A program made the position numbers and the translations under genes. The notes below the pieces were generated by a model. The model made no database searches, was not told the origin of the DNA, and was given only the letters and a program-made list of their open reading frames with translations. From Aquidulcibacter sp. (lineage in GTDB: Bacteria; Pseudomonadota; Alphaproteobacteria; Caulobacterales; Aquidulcibacteraceae), in contig JAPZTJ010000057.1 of the NCBI GenBank assembly GCA_027532555.1, positions 59,224 through 123,223 on the forward strand: a stretch of 64,000 nt of DNA. Reading direction: 5' to 3'. Positions 53,530 through 61,413 of the stretch are shown here, in pieces. Positions within the stretch are counted from its first letter, which is position 1. Each line of letters opens with the position of its first letter.

Positions 53530-54090
53530 TCAAGCGTCAACCAGAGACGATTCTTGTTCGATGCAGATCATTTCAGCGTCGAGATCATTGAGTTGAACTT
53601 GGAGTAACGCGCAATGGTGTCGCCCATTGCTATCACTTATGAAATGGCGGCAATCGCGGCAGAGACCAAAAGGGGTGCCGCCGCTTTTGTGCAACTCAGC
53701 CAGCAGCATGGTTTGAACAAAAATTATAAATTGTGCGTGTTCGCCACTTGATAAATGGCTCAGCATTCGCTCTGGCAAACCTGTTTGTGAATCCGCCAGT
53801 AAGGCGCGACCCGTTCTGGTCAGATTGAGACGCAAGACGCGCGCATCATCACAATCGATTTCGCGCTCAATCAAGCCCTTCGATTCCAGCGCGATAAGGG
53901 TTTGTGAGACACTGCCCTTCGTCTGCCCCAGCCACGCGGTCAAACCCTTGGCGGTGCGCGAGAAACGGTTGGCCGTATCGAGGAACCGCAGAGCCTGCCA
54001 CTGAACGGGTTGCAAGCCATGAGTATAACCCTCCGCAGCAATAATGCGTGCAAAGCGGCTCAGAATGTCGATGTCGCGGCTTACTGTCAT
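53530..54090 (-). CDS. MarR family regulator with a C-terminal Cys/His motif
   Basis: The 186-residue protein (ATG 54090) has a winged-helix domain: QALRFLDTANRF, LTAWLGQTKGSVSQTLIALESKGLIER (recognition helix) and DDARVLRLNLTRTGRALL (wing). After a helical dimer segment, residues FGLCRDCRHF and GRHHCALL form C-x2-C and HHC, which could bind metal or form disulfides, so thiol or metal sensing is possible. Upstream ATG at 54117 would place operator 1 inside the gene. It is divergent from the thioredoxin-like operon and two operator-like palindromes lie between. Confidence 0.83.
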   Translation of the reverse strand: MTVSRDIDILSRFARIIAAEGYTHGLQPVQWQALRFLDTANRFSRTAKGLTAWLGQTKGSVSQTLIALESKGLIEREIDCDDARVLRLNLTRTGRALLADSQTGLPERMLSHLSSGEHAQFIIFVQTMLLAELHKSGGTPFGLCRDCRHFISDSNGRHHCALLQVQLNDLDAEMICIEQESSLVDA

Positions 54091-54099
54091 TCTGATATT

Positions 54100-54114
54100 G
54101 TATCGACCAAATAC
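54100..54114. promoter_or_regulatory. Imperfect operator copy for the MarR regulator
   Basis: GTATCGACCAAATAC matches the perfect palindrome at 54151-54165 in 12 of 15 bases and keeps the outer GTAT/ATAC arms. It lies 10 bp before the MarR gene start, so it would allow self-repression. Confidence 0.55.
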
Positions 54115-54118
54115 CATA

Positions 54119-54147
54119 TTGACAAGCGCCCTGCGCGCGGCTAGATA
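54119..54147 (+). promoter_or_regulatory. Sigma-70-type promoter of the redox operon
   Basis: TTGACA at 54119-54124, a 17-base spacer, then TAGATA at 54142-54147. The -35 is an exact match and the spacer length is optimal. The first gene starts at 54191. The perfect palindrome at 54151-54165 covers the expected transcription start, which fits repression by the divergent MarR protein. Confidence 0.75.
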
Positions 54148-54150
54148 AAT

Positions 54151-54165
54151 GTATCGACTCGATAC
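54151..54165. promoter_or_regulatory. Perfect 15-bp operator palindrome
   Basis: GTATCGA-C-TCGATAC is fully symmetric and begins three bases after the -10 element. Placement over the start site is typical of a repressor operator. Confidence 0.75.
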
Positions 54166-54190
54166 TAATATCAATCAATGGAGAAGCATC

Positions 54191-54433
54191 ATGAAAACCA
54201 AAGCAATTTTTTATCATGCGGGCTGCACAGTCTGCGTTAGCGCAGAACAGGCTTTCGCGGGTTCACTTGATCCAGCCCGTTTTGACGTCGAGGTCGTCAA
54301 TTTCGCCGAGAGTCCGGCGCGTATTGGCGAAGCTGAAGCGGCTGGCGTGGTGTCTGTGCCTGCCTTTGTGATTCACGGCACACCGTTTCACATCAATTTT
54401 GGTGCCTCAATGGCTGAGGTAAAAGGTAGCTGA
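54191..54433 (+). CDS. Thioredoxin/glutaredoxin-like protein with CxxC
   Basis: An 80-residue thioredoxin-fold protein with the active-site motif CTVC in IFYHAGCTVCVSAEQ and a cis-Pro region VVSVPAFVIHG. No signal peptide, so it acts in the cytoplasm. I chose the ATG at 54191; GGAG lies about 8 bp upstream. It is first in an operon (next gene two bases after the stop) and is controlled by the promoter above. Confidence 0.8.
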   Translation: MKTKAIFYHAGCTVCVSAEQAFAGSLDPARFDVEVVNFAESPARIGEAEAAGVVSVPAFVIHGTPFHINFGASMAEVKGS

Positions 54434-54435
54434 TT

Positions 54436-55227
54436 ATGCGCGCCTCAATTTTATCAGCGGCGCTGTTGGTTGGCCTGTGCGCCACTAACGCAAACGCCCA
54501 TACGCGCCCGCAGGCCCAGCCACAGCCCCAATCCAATAGTCATGCAAACCATGTACACACCGGCGGCATAACGGCTCCCATCACCCGTGAAGCTTTGGCT
54601 CCATTTGACATCGTCCATGCCAAAATCAAAACCGAAGGCAATGTTGCAATCTTCCACATGGCAGTCACAGGCCGCGCAGGAAGCGTGAAGCCGACCTCAA
54701 CAGGGAAGTTTGCCGGCAGCAAGGTCTTCTCTTACGTTTGGCCCACAACTATAAATCCGGCTGAAGTCGGCTTTGAGGGTGATCGCGGCATTTTAGCACT
54801 GGCAGTGACATCACATCCTGACTTTGATGACACCCCGTTGTTTGACGAAAATCGCGATGGTAACTTAGGCAATGATGGCGGTTTGTGGCATATGCATTGG
54901 GTGGTTTTAGGACCTGATGAAGTCTGCGGACCCGGTGCCTTGAAGGTCATAGATATTCCCGCTGGAACAATGCCCCGCTTGCCCCGTACTTGGCCTGGTG
55001 CACCGATTCTGATTGATAGCCCGGGTTGGCAGCCGTCCATCAGTCAAGACACCGTGGAAGTTCGCGTACCATTCGATGACATATCCGTTGTCGAAGCCGC
55101 CGGCTTTGACGGCGTGACAGCTGGCTTGCGCGTCAATGCTAGCGCTCATGCGCCGCTCTTGTGCGTCGTAAACGTGTTTGATGTGGCGTCAGGCAATTTG
55201 TCATTGCCGGGCAAAGTAAATCGCTAA
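54436..55227 (+). CDS. Periplasmic protein of unknown function, His-rich N terminus
   Basis: The 263-residue protein has a signal peptide (ILSAALLVGLCATNANAH), then a Pro/Gln/His-rich stretch (QAQPQPQSNSHANHVH) able to bind metal, and a beta-rich domain with SHPDFDDTPLFDENRDGN (acidic, possibly Ca-binding) and GGLWHMHWVVLGPDEVCG. Two more Cys follow. No family recognised. It sits two bases after the CxxC protein gene. The organisation suggests a metal or thiol role in the envelope. Confidence 0.7.
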   Translation: MRASILSAALLVGLCATNANAHTRPQAQPQPQSNSHANHVHTGGITAPITREALAPFDIVHAKIKTEGNVAIFHMAVTGRAGSVKPTSTGKFAGSKVFSYVWPTTINPAEVGFEGDRGILALAVTSHPDFDDTPLFDENRDGNLGNDGGLWHMHWVVLGPDEVCGPGALKVIDIPAGTMPRLPRTWPGAPILIDSPGWQPSISQDTVEVRVPFDDISVVEAAGFDGVTAGLRVNASAHAPLLCVVNVFDVASGNLSLPGKVNR

Positions 55228-55235
55228 AATCAAAA

Positions 55236-55266
55236 CCGCAGCGATGCCAGTTATACGTCGCTGCGG
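55236..55266. promoter_or_regulatory. Intercistronic hairpin in the redox operon
   Basis: CCGCAGCGA (55236-55244) and TCGCTGCGG (55258-55266) pair perfectly around a 13-base loop between the second and third genes of the operon. No T-run follows. It could protect or attenuate the mRNA. Confidence 0.55.
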
Positions 55267-55294
55267 ATCTTTGCGTTCATAGGAGTTTATACCC

Positions 55295-55831
55295 ATGCGC
55301 CTCGCACTAGCCAAACCATGGCAAATCTCGCACTGGCTGAATACAACGAACCCCATCACCCAAGAAAGCTTGCTTGGCAAAGTTGTTCTGCTCGATGTGT
55401 TTCAGATGCTTTGTCCCGGCTGTGTAAGCCACGCCCTGCCCCAAGCAATGCGAGTTGCACAAGCATTTAATCCCGCCGACATTGCCGTCATTGGCCTTCA
55501 CAGCGTGTTCGAAAATCATAACGCCCAAGGTAGCAAAGAGACACTAGCCGCTTTCTTGCACGAGTATAAAATTGACTTTCCCGTCGGCATCGATTCCCCC
55601 GATGCGTCGGGTCGGCTTCCGCAAACCATGGCTAGCTATGGGCTACAAGGTACACCAACCACAATCCTGATTGATCGACGCGGCAATTTGCGCAAACAAA
55701 AGTTCGGATTTGAAGCTGACCTTGTGTTGGGGGCTGAAATTATGTCTCTAATTCTTGAACCTCATGAGCGGTTATATGAGACGGGCCAAAGCAACTGCGA
55801 CGACGCAGGGTGTGCGGTCCCCACGGAGTAA
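55295..55831 (+). CDS. TlpA/peroxiredoxin-like thioredoxin-fold protein with CPGC
   Basis: The 178-residue protein has the redox motif CPGC in LLDVFQMLCPGCVSHALPQ, IAVIGLHSVFENH, the cis-Pro loop GLQGTPTTILIDRRGNLRKQ, and a C-terminal tail with C-x4-C (SNCDDAGCAVPTE). No signal peptide is evident. It may act as a peroxidase or a disulfide reductase. The gene is 67 bp after the periplasmic protein gene, separated by a hairpin. Confidence 0.8.
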   Translation: MRLALAKPWQISHWLNTTNPITQESLLGKVVLLDVFQMLCPGCVSHALPQAMRVAQAFNPADIAVIGLHSVFENHNAQGSKETLAAFLHEYKIDFPVGIDSPDASGRLPQTMASYGLQGTPTTILIDRRGNLRKQKFGFEADLVLGAEIMSLILEPHERLYETGQSNCDDAGCAVPTE

Positions 55832-55838
55832 AGTAACG

Positions 55839-56537
55839 ATGCCGAGCAAGACCGCGATCGCAATCCGCCACTTGGGATTTGAAGACCTTGGTGCCTTCGC
55901 TCCAGTTCTGGGCGCGTTTGGCTACAATACTCGCTACCTTGACGTCGGAGTCGACTGTCTGGCTAACGGTCAAAACGCTGACCTCCTTATCGTGCTCGGT
56001 GGCCCCATCGGTGCCTATGAGGATGACATTTATCCGCATTTGAGCGAAATAGTGGGGATTTTACATGAGAGACTGGCCCGATCCAAGCCAACACTTGGCA
56101 TATGTCTTGGCGCGCAACTGATAGCACGAGCCTTGGGCGAGCGTGTTTATCCGGCCCCCTCCAAAGAGATAGGGTTTGCCTCAATCATTTTGACGGAGAA
56201 CGGTAAGGCGAGCTGCCTAGCCCAATTTGCCGAGAGCCCAGTTTTGCATTGGCACGGCGACACCTTTGATTTACCAAAAGGCGCAACACTTTTGGCGTCG
56301 ACAGAGATTTGCTCGAACCAAGCCTTTTCGTATGGCCCCAATGTGCTGGCGGTACAGTTTCATCCCGAAGCCGGTGGTCCCGGCTTCGAGCGATGGTTGA
56401 TTGGACATTCTTTTGAACTATCGGCCGCAAAACTCGACGTATGTGCTTTACGCGATGAAAATGCCTCTCTCAGCACCACTTTGGCAAGTAGCGCCAATAA
56501 ATGTCTGGAATTATGGTTAAAGCAGCTTCATTTTTAA
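55839..56537 (+). CDS. Class I glutamine amidotransferase-like protein
   Basis: The 232-residue protein has the class I amidotransferase nucleophile elbow TLGICLGAQLIARAL, and the catalytic His-Glu in AVQFHPEAGG, with VLGGPIGAYEDD upstream, as in GMP-synthase-like GuaA1 proteins. The protein it serves is not next door. ATG at 55839 chosen because an earlier one overlaps the previous gene by 77 bp. It ends the operon. The substrate is unknown. Confidence 0.8.
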   Translation: MPSKTAIAIRHLGFEDLGAFAPVLGAFGYNTRYLDVGVDCLANGQNADLLIVLGGPIGAYEDDIYPHLSEIVGILHERLARSKPTLGICLGAQLIARALGERVYPAPSKEIGFASIILTENGKASCLAQFAESPVLHWHGDTFDLPKGATLLASTEICSNQAFSYGPNVLAVQFHPEAGGPGFERWLIGHSFELSAAKLDVCALRDENASLSTTLASSANKCLELWLKQLHF

Positions 56538-57554
56538 ATTTCCAAATAGTCGTCCGAACCAAGTTTTCTTTTCATTTCAACCAAAGCTGCGATCTGCCAC
56601 GGTGGGTCATAAACCCACAGGCATATCCCAAAAGGCCGACCGTTGTCCGCTAAAGAAAAATTCAATTAGCACTTTTAATTGAAAAAATCGGCGTGAAGTA
56701 AACCAAACGCCAAATTTGGAAATTGATGGCTGCAGATGTTGGGCGGTTGGCAACGGGCCGAAATGTTAGCCGCAAATCACCGGTTGTGAGCCGGGAACAT
56801 TTCGTGAAGTTGGCAACACGCCTTTTGTGACAGTCAGCGCGGTAATGGGTAGCTTTCAACAAGTTGGCTACAAGGACTAAGGGTCAGGGCAGAATCGTAT
56901 CGAGCTTCGGGCACCGTTTTTCGAGCGCTTGCGCGGTGGGTCGATGCCCCAAGCTTGGCCGTTTCTCGTCAGTGAAGCCCCGAACCAGCAATAGCTTGGT
57001 GCATCATACCAACCTAGTTATCGCCCGACACCCGCCACTCTACTTACTTGCCCCCGGAGGGTAGATGCGGGGCCATGCTATGCCTAAGGATCCAACCCGC
57101 AGAAGCACCAATCGCACGGCTTGTGTCCGGCAGGACCTCGGGGCCGTGACTCTAATGCGGCAACTTGGGTCACGGGACTACAAAGCCAATCGGAAACCTC
57201 TACCCACCCCCCGGTCGCCGATGCTGTGCAGCAACGGCGCCCCGGGACCTAGGGTCGATTTCCAAGTAGATTTTAGCCGTTCGACTCACTTCCTCACATT
57301 CCATGAGCGCGACCTTTGCATTCGTAATTAGTTGTCTCGCCAACCCCTCAATCGAGCACGGTCGAGGCAAAAGTCAGAATATGGAGACATTTTTGACTCT
57401 TAGTGCACTAGGATATTCACCCAGAGGCTAAACTTCAGGACCGCCGAGTACACAGTGAAACTCGCAACTTAGAATGCGTGTCCGCATCTAAGTTCTGCAC
57501 TAACTTACCCGCTTGCCCATAGTTCTGCTCCAAATGGCAGCTTAATGCTCAACT
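56538..57554. other. About 1 kb without a recognisable gene
   Basis: Only short frames with unlike composition are seen on both strands. I looked for tRNA, repeats and transposase fragments and found none except a hairpin at 57466-57494. The region could be decayed or could hold a small RNA. It separates two cargo operons. Confidence 0.5.
57466..57494. repeat. 12-bp stem with one bulge
   Basis: AACTTAGAATGCG and CGCATCTAAGTT pair with a single extra A in the left arm and loop TGTC. It lies 61 bp beyond the stop of the AhpD-like gene on the minus strand. No clear T-run follows, so terminator status is open. Confidence 0.5.
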
Positions 57555-57899
57555 CTAGGCGACATAACTTGCTTCAACTGCGTCCAAGGCCCGAGCAGAA
57601 TACACAAGAGCTGCCCCGGCATTGAGTGCTACCGCCACACCTAACGCTTCGGCGACTTCCTCCCTCGTGGCACCGTGCTTCACGGCCGCCTCCGCATGAA
57701 AAGCGATGCAGCCGTCGCATCTGGTCGTCACCGCGACAGCCAGCGCGATTAACTCTCTTGTCTTCGCTCCGAGGTGATCCGCTTTTTGGCCGGCACCAGC
57801 CAATAACTGCTCACCTCGTAGTGTGTCGGGGCTGAGCTTCGCAATCCCGCCAACCCGGCTTGCCAATTGCTTCCGGTATACTGACCAATCCTGCATCAT
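57555..57899 (-). CDS. Carboxymuconolactone decarboxylase/AhpD family protein
   Basis: The 114-residue protein has the CMD-family redox motif TRCDGCIAFHAEAAVKHGATREEV, a C-x2-C followed by a His, typical of AhpD-like peroxide reducers. AGGAG lies about 7 bp before the start. The gene follows the SDR gene by 34 bp on the same strand, so they are likely one transcript. Peroxide or quinone-related function is inferred. Confidence 0.87.
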   Translation of the reverse strand: MMQDWSVYRKQLASRVGGIAKLSPDTLRGEQLLAGAGQKADHLGAKTRELIALAVAVTTRCDGCIAFHAEAAVKHGATREEVAEALGVAVALNAGAALVYSARALDAVEASYVA

Positions 57900-57933
57900 A
57901 ATTGTCTCCTAGTTCTTGAAGTAATTGAGGCGC

Positions 57934-58707
57934 TCAGTTGCGGCCCGCCATGATCCCGCCGTCCACATCCCAATTCGCGCCGGTCACCCACGCGGTCGCC
58001 GGCGAGAGCAAGAAGCAAACAGTTTGAGCTACATCGAGCGGCTGGCCAACGCGTCCGATTGGGTGGAACCCGTTCAACCCTTGCAAGTTCGCGTGAATCT
58101 CCTCCTTCTCCATGAAGGCTTCATAGATTGAAGTCTCGACGATGCCCGGAGATACTGTGTTCACCCTGATATTCGTTCCCGCCAGTTCCAGCGCAAGTAC
58201 TTTTGTGAGAACGTGGAGCCCAGCCTTTTGCATAGCGTACGCGGAGTAAGGTGTGGCCAAAGTTGCCTGTTGTCCCCCGAACGAGCCGATGTTGACAATG
58301 GAGCCGCCATTGCCGGAATCAGACATATTGCGCGCGACCTGCTGTGTAACGAAGAACAAGCCGCGGTTCAGGTCAAGGTAGCCATCATAGTCCTCGCCGG
58401 TATGCTCAAGAAAGGGCTTAGGGTTGAAAACGCCAGCCGCGTTAACCAGCCCGTCCACATTTGGCAATTCCTCCGCGATCCGATCTGCGAAAGTTTGCAC
58501 TTCGGAGCGGGATCTTAAGTCTACCTGCCACGAGACTACATCGCCGTGCCGCGAAAGCATGTTACGCGCGTCATTGAGTTTCCCGCCGCGCCGCCCCGCA
58601 ATTACAACGCTGGCTCCTTGCATGGCACATAGTTGAGCAGTTGCGAAGCCGATGCCGCTACTGCCGCCTACGACCAACACGGTCCTACCTTCGAGTTGAG
58701 ATGTCAT
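57934..58707 (-). CDS. SDR family NAD(P)-dependent oxidoreductase
   Basis: The 257-residue protein has the cofactor motif [26 protein letters not shown] (NAAG), catalytic Ser in [10 protein letters not shown], and Y-x3-K in [14 protein letters not shown]. The C-terminal [11 protein letters not shown] is usual. AAGGAAG precedes the ATG. Substrate unknown. It lies in the same direction as the AhpD-like and YdhR-like genes. Confidence 0.92.
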   Translation of the reverse strand: MTSQLEGRTVLVVGGSSGIGFATAQLCAMQGASVVIAGRRGGKLNDARNMLSRHGDVVSWQVDLRSRSEVQTFADRIAEELPNVDGLVNAAGVFNPKPFLEHTGEDYDGYLDLNRGLFFVTQQVARNMSDSGNGGSIVNIGSFGGQQATLATPYSAYAMQKAGLHVLTKVLALELAGTNIRVNTVSPGIVETSIYEAFMEKEEIHANLQGLNGFHPIGRVGQPLDVAQTVCFLLSPATAWVTGANWDVDGGIMAGRN

Positions 58708-58770
58708 TTGCTCTTCCTTGATTCGAATGTCGATGAAGTTTCAGCCCTACACCATAGGGCGGATTCCCGG

Positions 58771-59085
58771 TCAGTCAGCCGCAAGGCCGCGTGTGATTCT
58801 GCTCGGTGCCTCGGGCACCTCAAAATCCTGAACTTCAATATCGCTCAAGAACGGGCGGGAAACGACTGTTGCCACTAACTCAGAGGCCATGAAAGCCTCC
58901 ATATCTGCGCGCGAATGCCAAAGATAGAAACCGCCAAACGTATTTGTTTCGGGGTTAGCTAGCCATACCTTCGAATGTAGACCTGCCACCTCGGCTAGAA
59001 TTGGTGCGTCCGGCTCAACCATACGGGCGGCGTACTCAGCGTTCGATATGCCGTTGAGCTTGTAAGTAATGATTTGTGCATGCAT
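58771..59085 (-). CDS. YdhR-like small monooxygenase family protein
   Basis: The 104-residue protein has the ferredoxin-like dimer fold seen in YdhR/antibiotic-biosynthesis monooxygenases: ITYKLNGISNAEY, LHSKVWLANPETNTFGGFYLW, SRADMEAFMASELV. TAGGAG lies about 8 bp before the ATG. First gene of the divergent set opposite the LysR regulator, which probably controls it. Confidence 0.78.
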   Translation of the reverse strand: MHAQIITYKLNGISNAEYAARMVEPDAPILAEVAGLHSKVWLANPETNTFGGFYLWHSRADMEAFMASELVATVVSRPFLSDIEVQDFEVPEAPSRITRGLAAD

Positions 59086-59202
59086 CGTCTGGTCTCCTAC
59101 TTGGCGATCATCCCCGCCACGGCGGTCCTGATGCCAGCGACACTCTTGCTCAGCAAATGAGAAGTTGTATGCTAGCGCACAAGAATTTCTTTTTGGGTGA
59201 CA

Positions 59203-60135
59203 ATGCGCGGTCTAGCTTATCTAAACGCATTGAAGGCATTTGAGGCGGCTGCACGCAATGGCAGCTATGTTGCAGCGGCCCGCGAGCTAAACGTAACGCC
59301 CGCAGCCGTCGGCCAGCAGGTTCGGGTTCTTGAGGATTGGCTTGGGTTAACTCTGTTTCACCGTTCAAACGCTGGGCCCACCCGTCTCACGCTGACGGAG
59401 CGTGCGAACGAGGCGCTGCCCGATCTTCAAGCCGGTTTCGACCGGGTTGCTGCTGCATTGCATCGCCTAAGTGAGAACAACCCAAGCAGTAGGCTGACAA
59501 TCACCGCTACACCCGCTTTCGTTAGCAAGTGGTTGCTCCCGCGCATCGACGATTTTCAGGCCGCGCATCCTGAGCTTGAGCTAAGGCTCGACGTAAGTGA
59601 GCGTCTCATTGATCTGGCGAAAGCTGGAGTCGACCTTGCGGTCCGCTATGGCGATGGCGACTGGCCTGGATTGGTCTCTGAAAAGCTGCTGAATGAAGAA
59701 GTGTTTCCTGTCTGCAGCCCTGCACTCCTCACTAACGGGCCACCGCTCCGGACCGCTGACGATCTTCGGGGATATGATCTAATCCACGACACCAGTGTCT
59801 CGGCGAGCGGCGGAGAGTTCCCCACCTGGTCTGACTGGTTATCTGCCGCTGGCGCAAGAGGCGTGGATGCAGAAAGGGGACTGCGGATCAATTCGTCCGC
59901 GGCCGTGATTCAGGCTGTGATCGCCGGTCAAGGCCTGGGTCTTTGCCGCAGTGTACTAGTTGATCATGATCTACGCACCCGGCTACTTGTTCGTCCATTT
60001 GTGTTGCCGACGATGCAACTCAACCAAGGATGGCACCTCGTTAGCCTGCCAAGTGCGGCGACGTCCCCTAAAGTCGCAGCGCTGCGAAACTGGTTGAAAA
60101 AGCAAGGAGACTTGTTCGAAGACGCTGACAGTTGA
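59203..60135 (+). CDS. LysR family transcriptional regulator (GcvA-like)
   Basis: A 310-residue LysR protein: N-terminal winged helix (YLNALKAFEAAARNGSYVAAARELNVTPAAVGQQVRVLE shortened) and a C-terminal effector domain (about 90-300) with TATPAFVSKWLLPR and DLAVRYGDGDWPG, as in the GcvA subgroup. I chose ATG 59203, six bases after an in-frame GTG. It is divergent from the SDR operon with 117 bp between starts, the usual LysR layout, so it probably controls that operon. Confidence 0.9.
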   Translation: MRGLAYLNALKAFEAAARNGSYVAAARELNVTPAAVGQQVRVLEDWLGLTLFHRSNAGPTRLTLTERANEALPDLQAGFDRVAAALHRLSENNPSSRLTITATPAFVSKWLLPRIDDFQAAHPELELRLDVSERLIDLAKAGVDLAVRYGDGDWPGLVSEKLLNEEVFPVCSPALLTNGPPLRTADDLRGYDLIHDTSVSASGGEFPTWSDWLSAAGARGVDAERGLRINSSAAVIQAVIAGQGLGLCRSVLVDHDLRTRLLVRPFVLPTMQLNQGWHLVSLPSAATSPKVAALRNWLKKQGDLFEDADS

Positions 60136-60217
60136 ACGAGCGCGGACCAAGCAGCATCCAAGCGCGAGTGCCAAAATGAAGCGACCATCTGAATTGTGAT
60201 TGGCCTAATCGCCTCTC

Positions 60218-60253
60218 TTGAAAACACTCAAATATTGCTTGAGAACGCTCAAA
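60218..60253 (+). promoter_or_regulatory. Doublet of TTGA...TCAA palindromes upstream of the RidA-like gene
   Basis: TTGAAAACACTCAAA (60218-60232) and TTGAGAACGCTCAAA (60239-60253) differ at two of 15 bases. Each is an inverted repeat, and their starts are 21 bp apart, about two helical turns, as expected for two dimers on the same face. The RidA-like gene begins 150 bp downstream. Confidence 0.5.
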
Positions 60254-60402
60254 GCGGCATACTCAAGTGAGCCTCATAAGCCCTTCTCGCTGTCTTTACT
60301 TCGGGCTTGCTTTTGCCGGGAAGTATGAGTAAGATTAGGCATATCGTCAAAGTCTTACGGCTCGCGATCAAGCCGCTTGAGTTAATTGTTCGGTAGGGGA
60401 AA

Positions 60403-60792
60403 ATGAGAACTATGCGGCGGAATATCTCCTTTGGGGGAGCACTTGAGGAAATTGTTGGCTATAGCCGCGCCGTTGTAGTTGGGCCTTGGTGCTTCCTCGC
60501 AGGCACCACCGGTTCTGATCCTGAGACAAAGGAAATACCCGGCGATATTGAGATTCAAATCGCTAATGCCTTCAAAACGGTCAAGCGCGCATTGGATGAA
60601 GCGGGCTTCGACCTCGCAGACACTGTTCGAGTTACCTATTATGTGACCGAAGCTGGCATACACGACCGATTAGCACCGCTATTTGGCAAGCATTTCCGCG
60701 AAATTTGTCCCGCTGCAACATATCTAGAGGTCGCCGGTCTCGCCTATCCCGAACTGAAGTTTGAAATAGAGATTACAGCCTTCAAGGGCTGA
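60403..60792 (+). CDS. RidA family protein lacking the deaminase arginine
   Basis: The 129-residue protein shows the RidA fold: VVVGPWCFLAGTTGSDPET, IQIANAFKTVKRALDEAGF and the C-terminal YPELKFEIEITAFKG. In active RidA imine deaminases an Arg sits just before the ExxG-like segment in the P-A-R-S region; here it is PAATYLEV, so that Arg is missing. It may therefore belong to the Rid4-7 groups with other roles. Two possible starts (60403 and 60412) both open the frame. Confidence 0.82.
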   Translation: MRTMRRNISFGGALEEIVGYSRAVVVGPWCFLAGTTGSDPETKEIPGDIEIQIANAFKTVKRALDEAGFDLADTVRVTYYVTEAGIHDRLAPLFGKHFREICPAATYLEVAGLAYPELKFEIEITAFKG

Positions 60793-61043
60793 TGTTGGCA
60801 CCCAACTGGAAAAGCTGGCAGCGAGCTCTGTATGATAATTAGCTTGCCCGCAGCGGATTGCCCTAAAGCGAATGTATGGGCGCGAAGCACTAGGCCTTGG
60901 AAACTTCAGTTTCATACACCAGACCAAGTACTCAGAAGGCTATGGCTTCGACAAGAAAACTCTCGTTCTATGAAGACCCCGACCATACCATTACTGGCGA
61001 CGCCCGGGGGGAAACTGACCATAATTCTCCGACATCCCAGGCC

Positions 61044-61403
61044 TCACCCCCGCACCCCGCGCGCGACCTCATCTAGAAACGCATCAAACAACGCCTCTGC
61101 CTGATCATCGTCATCATCGCGCTCGAGCGGCCCTGCATAGGTGAACCAGATGCGGACAAATGCAAGGAGGGTTTCACGTTGGATGGCCAACTCCCTCCCC
61201 CGCGCCAGATCGCGCTGATCCAACCGATCAAGCCGCGCCTTGATCGTATCGGCGATGGCGTCAGCGCGATCATGGATGAGGACGCGCTTGAGGGCATCAT
61301 TGGCGGCGCGTGAGAGCGTGAGGCCGCGCAGCTTGGCCTCGTGATCAAGTGCGCGGGCAGTGATGTCATCGAGATGTAGGGTGAGTTGCTTGCGCGTGGT
61401 CAT
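61044..61403 (-). CDS. Ribbon-helix-helix type accessory protein of the mobilisation region
   Basis: A 119-residue protein with an N-terminal ribbon-helix-helix-like pattern (KQLTLHLDDITARALDHEAKLRG shortened, then LSRAANDALKRVLI). RHH proteins act as relaxosome accessory factors or as antitoxins and repressors. The C-terminal half is helical with an acidic run DDDDD. The gene lies 10 bp after the VirD4/TraG-like gene, on the same strand. The call rests on position and pattern. Confidence 0.6.
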   Translation of the reverse strand: MTTRKQLTLHLDDITARALDHEAKLRGLTLSRAANDALKRVLIHDRADAIADTIKARLDRLDQRDLARGRELAIQRETLLAFVRIWFTYAGPLERDDDDDQAEALFDAFLDEVARGVRG

Positions 61404-61413
61404 GGGTGTGCCC

